DNA from: Rhodococcus sp. EPR-157
Lineage (GTDB): Bacteria > Actinomycetota > Actinomycetes > Mycobacteriales > Mycobacteriaceae
DNA length: 50,971 nt
Direction: 5' to 3'
Assembly: GCF_001647195.1 (NCBI RefSeq)
Contig: NZ_LVCV01000176.1
Span: forward strand, 1 to 50,971
In this document: piece by piece, positions 8,366-17,004 of the stretch
Layout of the letters: every line of letters begins with the position of its first letter
How positions within the stretch are numbered: position 1 is the stretch's first letter
Program-made: the position numbers and the translations under genes
The notes under the pieces: generated by a model
What the model was told of the DNA's origin: nothing
What the model saw: the letters and a program-made list of their open reading frames with translations, nothing else
Database searches by the model: none

Positions 8366-11188
8366 GTGACCGATCCAGTCGAAACGCCTTCCGAGTCCGT
8401 CCCCGAGCATCGCTACACCGCGGATGTGGCAGGGCGGATCGAGCAGCAGTGGCAAGACCTGTGGGATGAGCAGGGGATTTTCGACGCCCCCAACCCGGTT
8501 GGATCGCTTGCCGGTGAGGTTCCGGGGGACAAGCTCTTCGTCCAGGACATGTTCCCGTATCCGTCGGGCAGTGGCCTGCATGTCGGGCATCCACTGGGAT
8601 ACATCGCGACGGACGTCTTCGCGCGCTTCCACCGCATGCACGGTCGCAATGTCCTGCACGCGCTCGGTTACGACGCGTTCGGACTACCCGCGGAGCAGTA
8701 CGCCGTGCAGACAGGAACACACCCTCGCAGCACCACCGAGGCCAACATCGCGAACATGCGCCGCCAGTTGCGGCGATTGGGTCTCGGGCACGATCGGCGA
8801 CGGTCGCTGGCGACGACGGATGTCGACTTCTACCACTGGACGCAGTGGATCTTCCTGCAGATCTTCAACGCCTGGTACGACGTCGACCAGGCCAAGGCAC
8901 GCCCGATCTCGGAGCTGGAAGCAGAGTTCTCCTCGGGAGAGCGCGCGCTGGACGACGGACGTGACTGGACTTCTTTGACGGCGTCCGAGCGCGCCGGCGT
9001 GCTGGACTCCTACCGTTTGGTCTACGAATCCAACTCGATGGTGAACTGGTGCCCCGGGCTGGGCACCGTTCTCGCGAACGAGGAAGTTACTGCCGACGGA
9101 CGCAGTGATCGAGGAAACTTCCCGGTCTTTCGAAAGAATTTGCGGCAGTGGATGATGCGCATCACCGCGTACTCGGACCGCCTGATCGACGACCTCGAGT
9201 ACCTGGACTGGCCGGAGAAGGTCAAGACCATGCAGCGCAACTGGATCGGGCGATCCCGCGGCGCGCAGGTCTCGTTCTCCGGGATCGAGGTGTTCACCAC
9301 TCGTCCGGACACACTGTTCGGTGCCAGCTACGTCGTTCTCGCCCCCGAGCACGATTCGGTCGACGGGTTGGTGGCGTCCGAGTGGCCCAGCGGGGTGTCG
9401 GACGAGTGGACCGGCGGCGCTGCAACCCCCGCGGAAGCCATTGCGGCGTACCGCGCGTCGATTGCGGCGAAGTCCGACCTCGAACGCCAGGAGAACAAGG
9501 AGAAGACCGGCGTCTTCACCGGCTCCTACGCTGAGAATCCAGTCAACGGCGAACAGGTACCGGTGTTCATCGCCGACTACGTGCTGACCGGCTACGGCAC
9601 GGGCGCAATCATGGCGGTGCCAGGCCATGACCAGCGTGACTGGGAGTTCGCGACGAAGTTCGGCCTGCCTGTTCGTGAAGTCATCGCCGGCGGTGACGTC
9701 ACTGGCGCTGCGTACACCGGCGAGGGATTGCTGGTGAATTCCGGCTTCCTGGACGGACTTTCGGTCGAGGATGCGAAAGCCTCCGTGATTGCTCACTTGG
9801 AGAAGGACGGCAAGGGCCGCGGAACGATTCAGTACAAGTTGCGCGACTGGCTGTTCGCGCGTCAGCGCTACTGGGGCGAGCCGTTCCCGATCGTCTACGA
9901 CTCCGATGGCAACGCACACGCCCTTCCGGATTCGGTGCTGCCAGTAGAGCTTCCCGAGGTCGAGGACTATGCACCGGTCTCCTTCGACCCCGATGACGCA
10001 AGTTCGGAGCCGTCGCCGCCCCTGGCCAAGGCGTCGGATTGGGTGAACGTCGAACTCGATCTGGGCGACGGGCTGCAGACCTACCGCCGCGACACCAACG
10101 TCATGCCGCAGTGGGCAGGCAGTTCGTGGTATCAGCTGCGCTACATCGACCCCACCAACTCGGAGACCTTCGCCGATCCGGAGAACGAGAAGTATTGGGT
10201 CGGACCACGCCCGGAGATCCACGGGCCGAACGACCCTGGCGGTGTCGACCTCTACGTCGGTGGCGTCGAACATGCCGTATTGCATCTGCTGTACTCGCGG
10301 TTCTGGCACAAGGTGCTGTTCGATCTCGGCCACGTCAGCTCGAGCGAGCCCTACCGTCGCCTGTACAACCAGGGCTACATCCAGGCGTATGCCTTCACCG
10401 ATGCGCGCGGGGTCTACGTTCCCGCCGACGAAGTGGAAGAGCGCGACGGCGGCTACTTCTATCAGGGTGAACCCGTCAATCGTGAGTACGGGAAAATGGG
10501 CAAGAGCCTGAAGAACTCCGTCTCCCCCGACGACATCTTCGCCGAGTACGGTGCCGACACACTGCGTGTTTACGAGATGTCCATGGGCCCGCTCGACACC
10601 TCACGCCCCTGGGCGACGAAGGACGTCGTGGGCGCGCAGCGGTTCCTGCAGCGCGTGTGGCGGCTGGTGCTCGACGAGGAGACCGGCGCCGTTCGCGTCA
10701 CCGACGAGAAGCCGACCGAGGACACTCTGCGCGTACTCAACCGTGTGATCGACGGCGTGGAAGCGGATTACACTGCGCTGCGAGACAATACGGCCGGGGC
10801 CAAGCTCATCGAGCTGACCAATCACCTCACCAAGGCATACCCGGACGGCGCGCCTCGCGGCGTGGTCGAGCCGCTGGTACTCATGCTCGCTCCGATGGCA
10901 CCGCACCTGTCGGAGGAGCTGTGGCGTCAGCTCGGTCACGACCGGTCGCTCGCCCACGGGCCGTTCCCGCGGGTCGACGCCAAGTGGCTCGTCGCCGACA
11001 CCGTCGACTATCCGATACAGGTCAACGGCAAGGTGCGCAGCCGCATCACCGTGCCCGCGGATTCCTCGGTCGGTGACGTCGAGAAGGTCGCGTTGGCCGA
11101 GGAGAAGATCGTGGCCCTGCTCGAGGGCAAGGCGCCGACCAAGGTCATCGTCATTCCGGGCCGGATGGTCAACATCGTCCTGAAGTAG
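8366..11188 (+). CDS. leuS: Leucyl-tRNA synthetase
   Basis: The 940-residue class I synthetase charges tRNA-Leu. The HIGH-type motif is HVGH at residues 72-75 (in [15 protein letters not shown]) and the KMSKS motif is KMGKS starting at residue 710. The CP1 editing domain lies between, with [19 protein letters not shown] and [15 protein letters not shown] (the editing-site Asp). The Rossmann halves, anticodon domain and C-terminal tRNA-binding part are complete. The frame stays open for about 800 bases upstream, but similarity begins at [17 protein letters not shown], so I chose GTG 8366, giving a normal family length. A divergent promoter is shared with the SdpI-like gene. Confidence 0.98.
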   Translation: MTDPVETPSESVPEHRYTADVAGRIEQQWQDLWDEQGIFDAPNPVGSLAGEVPGDKLFVQDMFPYPSGSGLHVGHPLGYIATDVFARFHRMHGRNVLHALGYDAFGLPAEQYAVQTGTHPRSTTEANIANMRRQLRRLGLGHDRRRSLATTDVDFYHWTQWIFLQIFNAWYDVDQAKARPISELEAEFSSGERALDDGRDWTSLTASERAGVLDSYRLVYESNSMVNWCPGLGTVLANEEVTADGRSDRGNFPVFRKNLRQWMMRITAYSDRLIDDLEYLDWPEKVKTMQRNWIGRSRGAQVSFSGIEVFTTRPDTLFGASYVVLAPEHDSVDGLVASEWPSGVSDEWTGGAATPAEAIAAYRASIAAKSDLERQENKEKTGVFTGSYAENPVNGEQVPVFIADYVLTGYGTGAIMAVPGHDQRDWEFATKFGLPVREVIAGGDVTGAAYTGEGLLVNSGFLDGLSVEDAKASVIAHLEKDGKGRGTIQYKLRDWLFARQRYWGEPFPIVYDSDGNAHALPDSVLPVELPEVEDYAPVSFDPDDASSEPSPPLAKASDWVNVELDLGDGLQTYRRDTNVMPQWAGSSWYQLRYIDPTNSETFADPENEKYWVGPRPEIHGPNDPGGVDLYVGGVEHAVLHLLYSRFWHKVLFDLGHVSSSEPYRRLYNQGYIQAYAFTDARGVYVPADEVEERDGGYFYQGEPVNREYGKMGKSLKNSVSPDDIFAEYGADTLRVYEMSMGPLDTSRPWATKDVVGAQRFLQRVWRLVLDEETGAVRVTDEKPTEDTLRVLNRVIDGVEADYTALRDNTAGAKLIELTNHLTKAYPDGAPRGVVEPLVLMLAPMAPHLSEELWRQLGHDRSLAHGPFPRVDAKWLVADTVDYPIQVNGKVRSRITVPADSSVGDVEKVALAEEKIVALLEGKAPTKVIVIPGRMVNIVLK

Positions 11189-11203
11189 CCGACCGCCGTC
11201 GAA

Positions 11204-11252
11204 TTCGCACTTGTGCAGGTGAACGGCCGCATTTCGGCTGCACAAGTGCGAA
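11204..11252. terminator. Long inverted repeat downstream of leuS
   Basis: Perfect 14-base arms TTCGCACTTGTGCA and TGCACAAGTGCGAA enclose a 21-base loop that itself has some pairing potential. It begins 15 bases after the leuS stop. There is no clear T-run, so it may act as an RNA end-stabilising structure or a rho-assisted terminator, or be a dispersed repeat. Confidence 0.55.
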
Positions 11253-11337
11253 CTCGCGGAGACCGAACCCATCCTTGGAGGATGAGACTCGGACATTCGG
11301 CTTCTCCCACGGGGCGTCGTGCGCTTTAATCTGTGCC

Positions 11338-12606
11338 ATGTCACAGATCGGTAAAGGCTTTGTTGTGCGGTTGGTTACGCTGATCGCATTGGTGGTCGGT
11401 TCGAGCGCGTATGTCGCCCAGGCAGACCCGGGTCCAGGCTCTCCGATCCCCGCGAACGATCCGTTCTACAGCTACGACGGCTCCCTCGACGTGGCTCCGG
11501 GAACCGTACTGCGGACCCGACCCATGACCTTCGCGACGCCGAATCTGACCACGCCCATCAAGGGCGAGCAAGTGCTGTACCGGACCACCGACCAGCAGGG
11601 CGACAGCGTCGTGACCGTCGCAACGGTATTGCGGCCGCTGATCCCCGGGCCGACGAAAATCGTCTCGTACCACATGGCCTACGACGCGCTCGGCTCTCAG
11701 TGCGACCCGTCGTACACCTTGAGCGGCGGCGCGACCAGCCAGATCGCCAGCGCCGAACAAACCGTCATCGCCGGCTACCTCGCCGCCGGATACACCGTGG
11801 TCGCACCGGACTACGAGGGCGAAGAGCTGGAGTGGACGGTCGGACGCCAATCCGGATACGCCGCCCTCGACGGCGTCCGGGCTGCGGAGGCGTTTCTCGG
11901 GCTCCCGTCCTCGACTCCGGTGGGGCTGATCGGCTACTCGGGTGGATCCGTACCGACGCAGTGGGGTGCCGAGGTAGCGCCGCGCTACGCACCTGAGTTG
12001 AACATCGTCGGCGTCGCGGCAGGTGGTGTGCCCGTCGACTTTGCGCACAACCTCCCGTACGTCAGTGGCAGCCCCAAATGGGCAGGGGTCATTCCGGCAC
12101 TCATCGTCGCCTATCAGCGTGCGTACGGTCTGGACACGAGCGAGTTCGTCTCGGACTACGGCCTACAGGTGATGGATCAGGTCGACCAGGAGTGCATCGC
12201 CCAGTTCGCCGACGACTACCCCACTCTCACCGACGCCGACATGGTGAAGGCGCCGTACACCTCGCTGCTCGATGTTCCGGCGGTGGTGGAGATCATCAAC
12301 GACAACATCATGGGTATATCCGGGTCACCGAGGGCTCCGCTCTTTCTGGCGGTCGGACATTCCGATCCCATCGGCGATACCGTCATGATCACCGCCGACG
12401 TCCAAGGGCTCGCGCACGAGTACTGCGGCCGCGGCGTGGACGTGCAGTATGCCCAGTACGACGGCTTGAACCACGAGCTGGCCTTTCCACCCTTCGAGGC
12501 TCAGGCTTTGCAGTTCTTGACGGAACGCTTCGCGGGCGGCCCAACGCACAGCAATTGCGCGACCATCCCGGTAGGCAACTCGCTGGCTCCCACGCCCGTC
12601 CCCTGA
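11338..12606 (+). CDS. Secretory lipase (LIP family, alpha/beta hydrolase)
   Basis: The 422-residue precursor has a Sec signal (FVVRLVTLIALVVGSSAYVAQA) with cleavage near residue 29. The mature protein matches the secretory lipase family (PF03583) known from Candida lipases and mycolate actinobacteria: DPFYSYDGSLDVAPGTVLR, the LYRTTDQQGDSVVTVATV beta region, and the nucleophile elbow IGYSGGS with Ser201. Four cysteines fit disulfides outside the cell. The ATG at 11338 was preferred to the in-frame ATG at 11275 because it is immediately followed by the signal peptide. It is not linked to leuS by any short spacing and converges on a thioesterase gene. Confidence 0.88.
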   Translation: MSQIGKGFVVRLVTLIALVVGSSAYVAQADPGPGSPIPANDPFYSYDGSLDVAPGTVLRTRPMTFATPNLTTPIKGEQVLYRTTDQQGDSVVTVATVLRPLIPGPTKIVSYHMAYDALGSQCDPSYTLSGGATSQIASAEQTVIAGYLAAGYTVVAPDYEGEELEWTVGRQSGYAALDGVRAAEAFLGLPSSTPVGLIGYSGGSVPTQWGAEVAPRYAPELNIVGVAAGGVPVDFAHNLPYVSGSPKWAGVIPALIVAYQRAYGLDTSEFVSDYGLQVMDQVDQECIAQFADDYPTLTDADMVKAPYTSLLDVPAVVEIINDNIMGISGSPRAPLFLAVGHSDPIGDTVMITADVQGLAHEYCGRGVDVQYAQYDGLNHELAFPPFEAQALQFLTERFAGGPTHSNCATIPVGNSLAPTPVP

Positions 12607-12617
12607 CACACGGCGGT

Positions 12618-13304
12618 CTAGATGAAGCGGTTGACCAGCTCTCCGACGACAGCGAAGTCGTCGACCCGAGGCACGTTGTACTTGACTACCTCGCCACTGA
12701 TGAACGGGTGCCACGCCGGCCCGCCGACGGAGTCCTCGTCGGAAACGATGAGGGCGTTGCCGACGTAGACGCCGGGGAAATGACGGTTGGCGAGGGACTC
12801 GTTGTGAGCAGCGGCAGCGAGGAGTTCCTCGGCCCGGCTTCGATCGATGTCGTCGCCCATCCTCGTGAGCATGTCGTGCGGTGCTTCGCCGTCGTGGTGC
12901 AGGGGGTCGCTGCCGAGGAGGGTAAGGCTGTTCACATAGCCGCCGCGCACCTGGAGTTCGACGGCGATGGCGTGGGCAAGTAGGCCACCGAACGACAGTC
13001 CCAGAAGGTTGATCGGACCTTCGGTGGACACCTCGCGGATCTCGTCGGCGTAGTGAGCGGCGAGGGCGGTGATCGATCCCGGACGCGCATCCACCGCGGA
13101 TGCCTGCACACCGTAGACGGGACGATCGGCCCCGAGGCGTGTGGCAAGCTCGGCGTAGCAGCTGGTCAGGCCCTCGATCGGGTGGATGCAGAAGACTGGA
13201 GTCTGCGTGCCCGCGGTGTCGATGGGTACGATGGTGGGCGTCGCATAAGCGGTGACTGTGCGGTCGACGAAGGACAGCTTCGAGTAATCATTGACAACGG
13301 TCAT
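12618..13304 (-). CDS. NRPS-type thioesterase-fold protein, probably catalytically degenerate
   Basis: This 228-residue alpha/beta protein resembles the thioesterase domains that end non-ribosomal peptide synthetases: FCIHPIEGLTSCYAEL, RPVYGVQAS, and nucleophile elbow GLSFGG (Ser104). The usual Asp after strand 6 (LLDS) is Gly131 here (LLGSDP), although Asp133 is nearby. The catalytic His position near the C-terminus is Asp215 (VPRVDDFAVV). A paralogue at 30151-31068 keeps Ser, Asp and His. A GGAGG precedes the ATG. No NRPS or PKS module is nearby, so it is a stand-alone protein of unknown role, possibly a non-hydrolytic or altered-triad member. Confidence 0.75.
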   Translation of the reverse strand: MTVVNDYSKLSFVDRTVTAYATPTIVPIDTAGTQTPVFCIHPIEGLTSCYAELATRLGADRPVYGVQASAVDARPGSITALAAHYADEIREVSTEGPINLLGLSFGGLLAHAIAVELQVRGGYVNSLTLLGSDPLHHDGEAPHDMLTRMGDDIDRSRAEELLAAAAHNESLANRHFPGVYVGNALIVSDEDSVGGPAWHPFISGEVVKYNVPRVDDFAVVGELVNRFI

Positions 13305-13448
13305 GCTGAGCCTCCGGGGTCGAGTCTTGGTGCTGGGCGTGCGATCCGCCCGCTTGGTCTGCGCCGCGTGACGAGTATGTCGTGGCAGAAGTCGAATGTG
13401 TTACCTGCGTCACACACTCGTTATGTTCGTGGTCAAATCGAGACCTCG

Positions 13449-13466
13449 AATTACACTGCGGTAATT
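13449..13466. promoter_or_regulatory. AT-rich dyad between thioesterase and glutaminase genes
   Basis: AATTAC and GTAATT flank ACTGCG in the gap between the glutaminase stop and the thioesterase start. It is unusually AT-rich for this DNA and lies about 145 bases before the thioesterase start, so it could be an operator or the base of a weak terminator. Confidence 0.3.
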
Positions 13467-13483
13467 AGCTTTTCGCTCCACCC

Positions 13484-14713
13484 TCAGCGAACCTCCGGGT
13501 ACCTACCGTCGCCGAAGTCGGGGTCCGGGAGCACACCGTCGGGATCGACGAGCACTACGGTCCGTCCGTCGAGCGCCAACCTCCTCATACCCTCGAGGAC
13601 CATGCGACGACCCACGTCGCTGAGCCTGTCCACCCGACCCACATCGACTACGACGGTCGAGGTGCCGGAGTCGTCGTTCTCCAACCCGTCGAGGATGTTC
13701 TCGGCCCCGGTGAACTGGATGACGCCCTGTAGTTCGATGATCAGTTCGCCGTCGACGACGCGGATGTCCCGCAGCACCGAGGAACCGTACGGTTCGACGT
13801 CCATCAGGTGCAGGCCCATGTCGTCGGACAGCCGTTCGAAGACCTTGACTCCGCGGACGCTGTTGCCGTGGCTGTCGAGCCGGGGTGAGAAGACGCCGAC
13901 CCCGGCCTGGCCGGGCAGTGCGCCCAGGAGACCACCCGAGACGCCACTCTTCGCAGGGATCCCGACGGCGGTGAGCCAGTGCCCGGCCGCGTCGTACATC
14001 CCCGAGCTCGCCATCACCGACAACGTTTGTCGTGCAACAGCTCTCGAAAGAACACGCTCCTTGGACACCGGATGAACGCCGGCATTGGCGAGCGTGGCTC
14101 CCATGACCGAGAGGTCACGCGCCGTCACGTTCACGGAACACTGCGTCGTATAGCCCTCGACCACGGCATGTGCCTCGTCGTCGAGTATTCCGTAGTTGCG
14201 CAGCATGTGTGCGATGGCCAGGTTGCGGTCCGCAGTGTCCAACTCGGACCGGCACACGGACTCGCTGACAGACAACCGGCGGCCCGCCAGTGTCGAGAAG
14301 AAGCCGAGTGCCCGTTCGACGCGCTGTTCGGTGTCGGGGCCCAACAGTGAATGCGTCGTGATCGCGCCGGCATTGATCATTGCGTTCTTCGGGCGTCGGG
14401 AATCGCCTTCGAGCGATAGCTCGTTGAACGCTTCTCCCGACGGTTCGACTCCGACAGCGCTTGCGACAGAACCGAATCCACGATCGGTGAGCGCGGCGGC
14501 ATACGCGAACGGTTTCGAAATGGATTGAATGGAGAACTCGGTCTCATCGTCGCCGACGGAATGGGTGCGGCCGTCGACGGTGGTCAGCGCGATGCCGAAT
14601 ACGTCGGGATCGGCGTTCATCAACTCGGGTATGTAGTCCGCAACTGCACCGTCGGTGTCGTCGGCAAGGTTGTCGAGCACTTCCCGGAGATAATCGCGAA
14701 CAGGTGATTTCAC
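13484..14713 (-). CDS. glsA: Glutaminase fused to a STAS domain
   Basis: The 409-residue protein hydrolyses glutamine to glutamate and ammonia. The serine-dependent beta-lactamase-like core has the Ser-x-x-Lys pair in SIQSISKPF (Ser64, Lys67). It also shows PKNAMINAGAI, TQCSVNVTARDLSVMGATLANAG and the GIPAKSGVSGGLLG block that closes the active site. From about residue 305 a STAS domain follows (VIQFTGAENIL, VVVDVGRVDRLSDVGRRM), a known actinobacterial architecture. I chose GTG 14713 because similarity begins just after it (VRDYLREVLDNLAD). It starts 40 bases after the TetR gene ends and may be the last gene of that operon, though its function does not obviously fit the catabolic genes. Confidence 0.93.
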   Translation of the reverse strand: MKSPVRDYLREVLDNLADDTDGAVADYIPELMNADPDVFGIALTTVDGRTHSVGDDETEFSIQSISKPFAYAAALTDRGFGSVASAVGVEPSGEAFNELSLEGDSRRPKNAMINAGAITTHSLLGPDTEQRVERALGFFSTLAGRRLSVSESVCRSELDTADRNLAIAHMLRNYGILDDEAHAVVEGYTTQCSVNVTARDLSVMGATLANAGVHPVSKERVLSRAVARQTLSVMASSGMYDAAGHWLTAVGIPAKSGVSGGLLGALPGQAGVGVFSPRLDSHGNSVRGVKVFERLSDDMGLHLMDVEPYGSSVLRDIRVVDGELIIELQGVIQFTGAENILDGLENDDSGTSTVVVDVGRVDRLSDVGRRMVLEGMRRLALDGRTVVLVDPDGVLPDPDFGDGRYPEVR

Positions 14714-14753
14714 AGCCGCAAACCTAACATCGGCTAGGGCGGCGCCTCGGGGG

Positions 14754-15458
14754 TCACTCCTTGGCGAGTATCCGCTCCAGATAGTCGAGATCCTGACGCA
14801 GCATCGAGATCGCGCGTTCCGGGCCCTCGGGTACCGCAGGCGTACCGTCGTCCTGCGCGACGGTCCGCACTGCCATATCGGCAAGCTGGGTGGCCACCGT
14901 GCGAGCGTTGTCCGGATCGCCCGGTTGATGCCACCAGGCGATCCAGTTCAACATCCCGATGATGCCGAGCGCAGCGGTGCGTGGATCGACCGGCCGCATT
15001 TCCCCGGCCTCGATCCCGCGCTCGATCACTGTCACGAATTCTTTCAGCACATGCCGACGACTCTGGTGATAGGTATGCGAAAGCGACTCGGGCAGATCGG
15101 CTTCGGACCTGATGATCAGCTTGAACCGATCGGCGGTCTCCGCTTGACCGATCGCTATTGCGGTGGCCATCTTTCGTAGCTTCTCCGTGGGTCCGAGTTC
15201 GGGTCGTTCGTTGATCTCGTGCAGCACGGCTGCCGGAGTGGCGGTGCTCTCGCTGATGAGCCTGGACAACAGTTCGTCCTTGTTGGCCACGTAGTGATAG
15301 AGCGCGGGACGGGTGAGGCCGGTCGCGTCGGCGACGTCCTGGAGTGTGGTGCTGGCGAAGCCCTTCTCCGCGAACAACCGAGTCGCCTGGTCGAGAATCT
15401 GCTTCTCGACCAGTTCACGACGTGGGTTGCGCCCCCGTGGTGCGTCTTCACGTGTCAT
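14754..15458 (-). CDS. TetR/AcrR family regulator of the hyu catabolic operon
   Basis: The 234-residue regulator has a clear N-terminal HTH: EKQILDQATRLFAEKGFASTTLQDVADATGLTRPALYHYVANKDELL (about residues 15-65). The C-terminal ligand domain resembles the TetR_C group that senses acyl-CoA or aromatic compounds. The ATG at 15458 lies 16 bases after the monooxygenase stop, so it is probably the fifth gene of the minus-strand operon beginning at hyuA. It is the only regulator gene in the cluster and is the best candidate to bind the inverted pair at 23194-23334; that link is inference. Confidence 0.85.
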   Translation of the reverse strand: MTREDAPRGRNPRRELVEKQILDQATRLFAEKGFASTTLQDVADATGLTRPALYHYVANKDELLSRLISESTATPAAVLHEINERPELGPTEKLRKMATAIAIGQAETADRFKLIIRSEADLPESLSHTYHQSRRHVLKEFVTVIERGIEAGEMRPVDPRTAALGIIGMLNWIAWWHQPGDPDNARTVATQLADMAVRTVAQDDGTPAVPEGPERAISMLRQDLDYLERILAKE

Positions 15459-15474
15459 CAACGCAGAATAGCCG

Positions 15475-17004
15475 TCACGTACCCACCGCCACGAGGTGCG
15501 TGCGCGCGCTGACCAAGCCCGCCACGGCATCGGCACGACACAGTTCGGGCACATCGACGACGACGAGAGCCGTGCTCGAGGCCAGTATTCGCTCGGCCAG
15601 ATCGAGTCTCGTCAGGACGGCCGAGCGGTCGGGTGGTCCGGTGAGCCACACCGTGGTGCCGGCCCGGGCCTCGTCGACGAATGCCGTCGCCTTCTCGTTC
15701 CAGGCGGAGTCCACCTCGACGTACAGGCAGGTCGTCGTGGGGTTCTCGCGTAGTTCTGCAGGCGCACGCCGGTCGGCGAAGGAGCCATGAGTGTGCTGTA
15801 GGGGTCGGCTCATCACCCAGTCGTCGATGTCCTCGGCGTCGACAGCATCCGCCTTCACCTGCCCGAAGGCGGCGATACCGGCGACGGTCACGTCCGGCGC
15901 GGATTCGAGGAAACGTCCGAGTCCGACCTTTCCTGCCCTGGTCATGTACGCGACCATCAACTGCTCGACGGGCAGGTGTGCGCGCGCGGGGAAGGACTCC
16001 CACCAGTGCTCGCTACGACGGGCGATCTGTTGTAGATGCTCTACGTCGGGCCGCCGCACGCGCTCGTACTCGGCAAGCGCGTCGGCGATGGACTCCGCCG
16101 AAGACAGTGCCGCATCGAGCGCGATGGCGTCTTCCATGGCGAGCTTGGTCCCGGATCCGATCGAGTAGTGCGCGGTATGGGCCGAATCTCCGAGCAGCAC
16201 AACGTTGCCGACCGACCAGCTCCGGCACGTGACGGTACGGAACTGCATCCATCGGGTCCGATTGCCGATGAGTCGGTGTCCCTGCAGCGTGTCCGCGAAC
16301 GCGCTTTCGAGGTAGCGCAGCGACCTCTCGTCACTGTCGGCGAGTCCCGATGCGGTGGATGCCACATCGAAGCCTGCTCGACGCCACGTCGCGGCATCCG
16401 TCTCGACGAGGAAGGTGCTTCGGTCCTGGGCGTACGGGTACGCGTGCGCGACGAAGGTTCCGTGCTCGGTGGGCACCGGTACGAAGACGGCGCTGGGAAG
16501 CGCGAAATCGGTTCCGCACCAGAGGTACAGGCCAGATCCCGTGGCCGTCTCGGCGCCGAACCTCGGATCGGACGCACGAGTTGCGCTGTTGATACCGTCG
16601 CTCGCGATGACGAGGTCGGCGTCGAGGTCGGACGCCGCGCGGCGTCCGCCGAATTCGAGCCGAACGCCCGCGCGGCGTGCTTGATCGTGCAGGATCGACA
16701 GCAAAGATGTTCGCGCTATGGCGAGTAGGTCGCCGTGTGCGAGGCGCGCGGTTCTGCCGCCGACCTGCATCGACATCTCATGTGAATACGCCGTGCTCAC
16801 AATCGCGTCCAGTGACGGGGCGTCGGCCTCGCGCAGATTCTTCTGGGTTCGGGATGCGAGCCCGACGCCGAAGCCGAACGTGGTGTCCGGTGAACTCTGT
16901 TCGTAGACGGTGATGTCGGCATCGGGGTTCGACAGTTTGAGCAGGCGGGCTGCGTAGAGGCCGCCGGGGCCTCCCCCGATGACTGCTACGCGGTCGAGTT
17001 TCAT
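15475..17004 (-). CDS. FAD-dependent aryl-CoA monooxygenase-like protein
   Basis: The 509-residue flavoprotein has the FAD-binding GGGPGGLYAARLL at its start and then SSPDTTFGFGVGL, typical of the salicylyl-CoA 5-hydroxylase / 2-aminobenzoyl-CoA monooxygenase branch rather than of PobA-type enzymes. The second FAD motif is NVVLLGDSAHTAHYSIGSGTKLAMEDA. After about residue 395 an extra alpha/beta segment of some 110 residues follows that I cannot assign. Its ATG overlaps the ligase stop (ATGA), implying coupled translation. With the adjacent ligase it suggests activation of an aromatic acid followed by ring hydroxylation; the substrate is unknown. Confidence 0.8.
   Translation of the reverse strand: MKLDRVAVIGGGPGGLYAARLLKLSNPDADITVYEQSSPDTTFGFGVGLASRTQKNLREADAPSLDAIVSTAYSHEMSMQVGGRTARLAHGDLLAIARTSLLSILHDQARRAGVRLEFGGRRAASDLDADLVIASDGINSATRASDPRFGAETATGSGLYLWCGTDFALPSAVFVPVPTEHGTFVAHAYPYAQDRSTFLVETDAATWRRAGFDVASTASGLADSDERSLRYLESAFADTLQGHRLIGNRTRWMQFRTVTCRSWSVGNVVLLGDSAHTAHYSIGSGTKLAMEDAIALDAALSSAESIADALAEYERVRRPDVEHLQQIARRSEHWWESFPARAHLPVEQLMVAYMTRAGKVGLGRFLESAPDVTVAGIAAFGQVKADAVDAEDIDDWVMSRPLQHTHGSFADRRAPAELRENPTTTCLYVEVDSAWNEKATAFVDEARAGTTVWLTGPPDRSAVLTRLDLAERILASSTALVVVDVPELCRADAVAGLVSARTHLVAVGT

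Noticed and set aside
8684-10333. 549-codon open frame on the minus strand inside leuS
   Set aside because: It is antisense to a certain gene and has no recognisable domain; long antisense frames are common in high-GC DNA.
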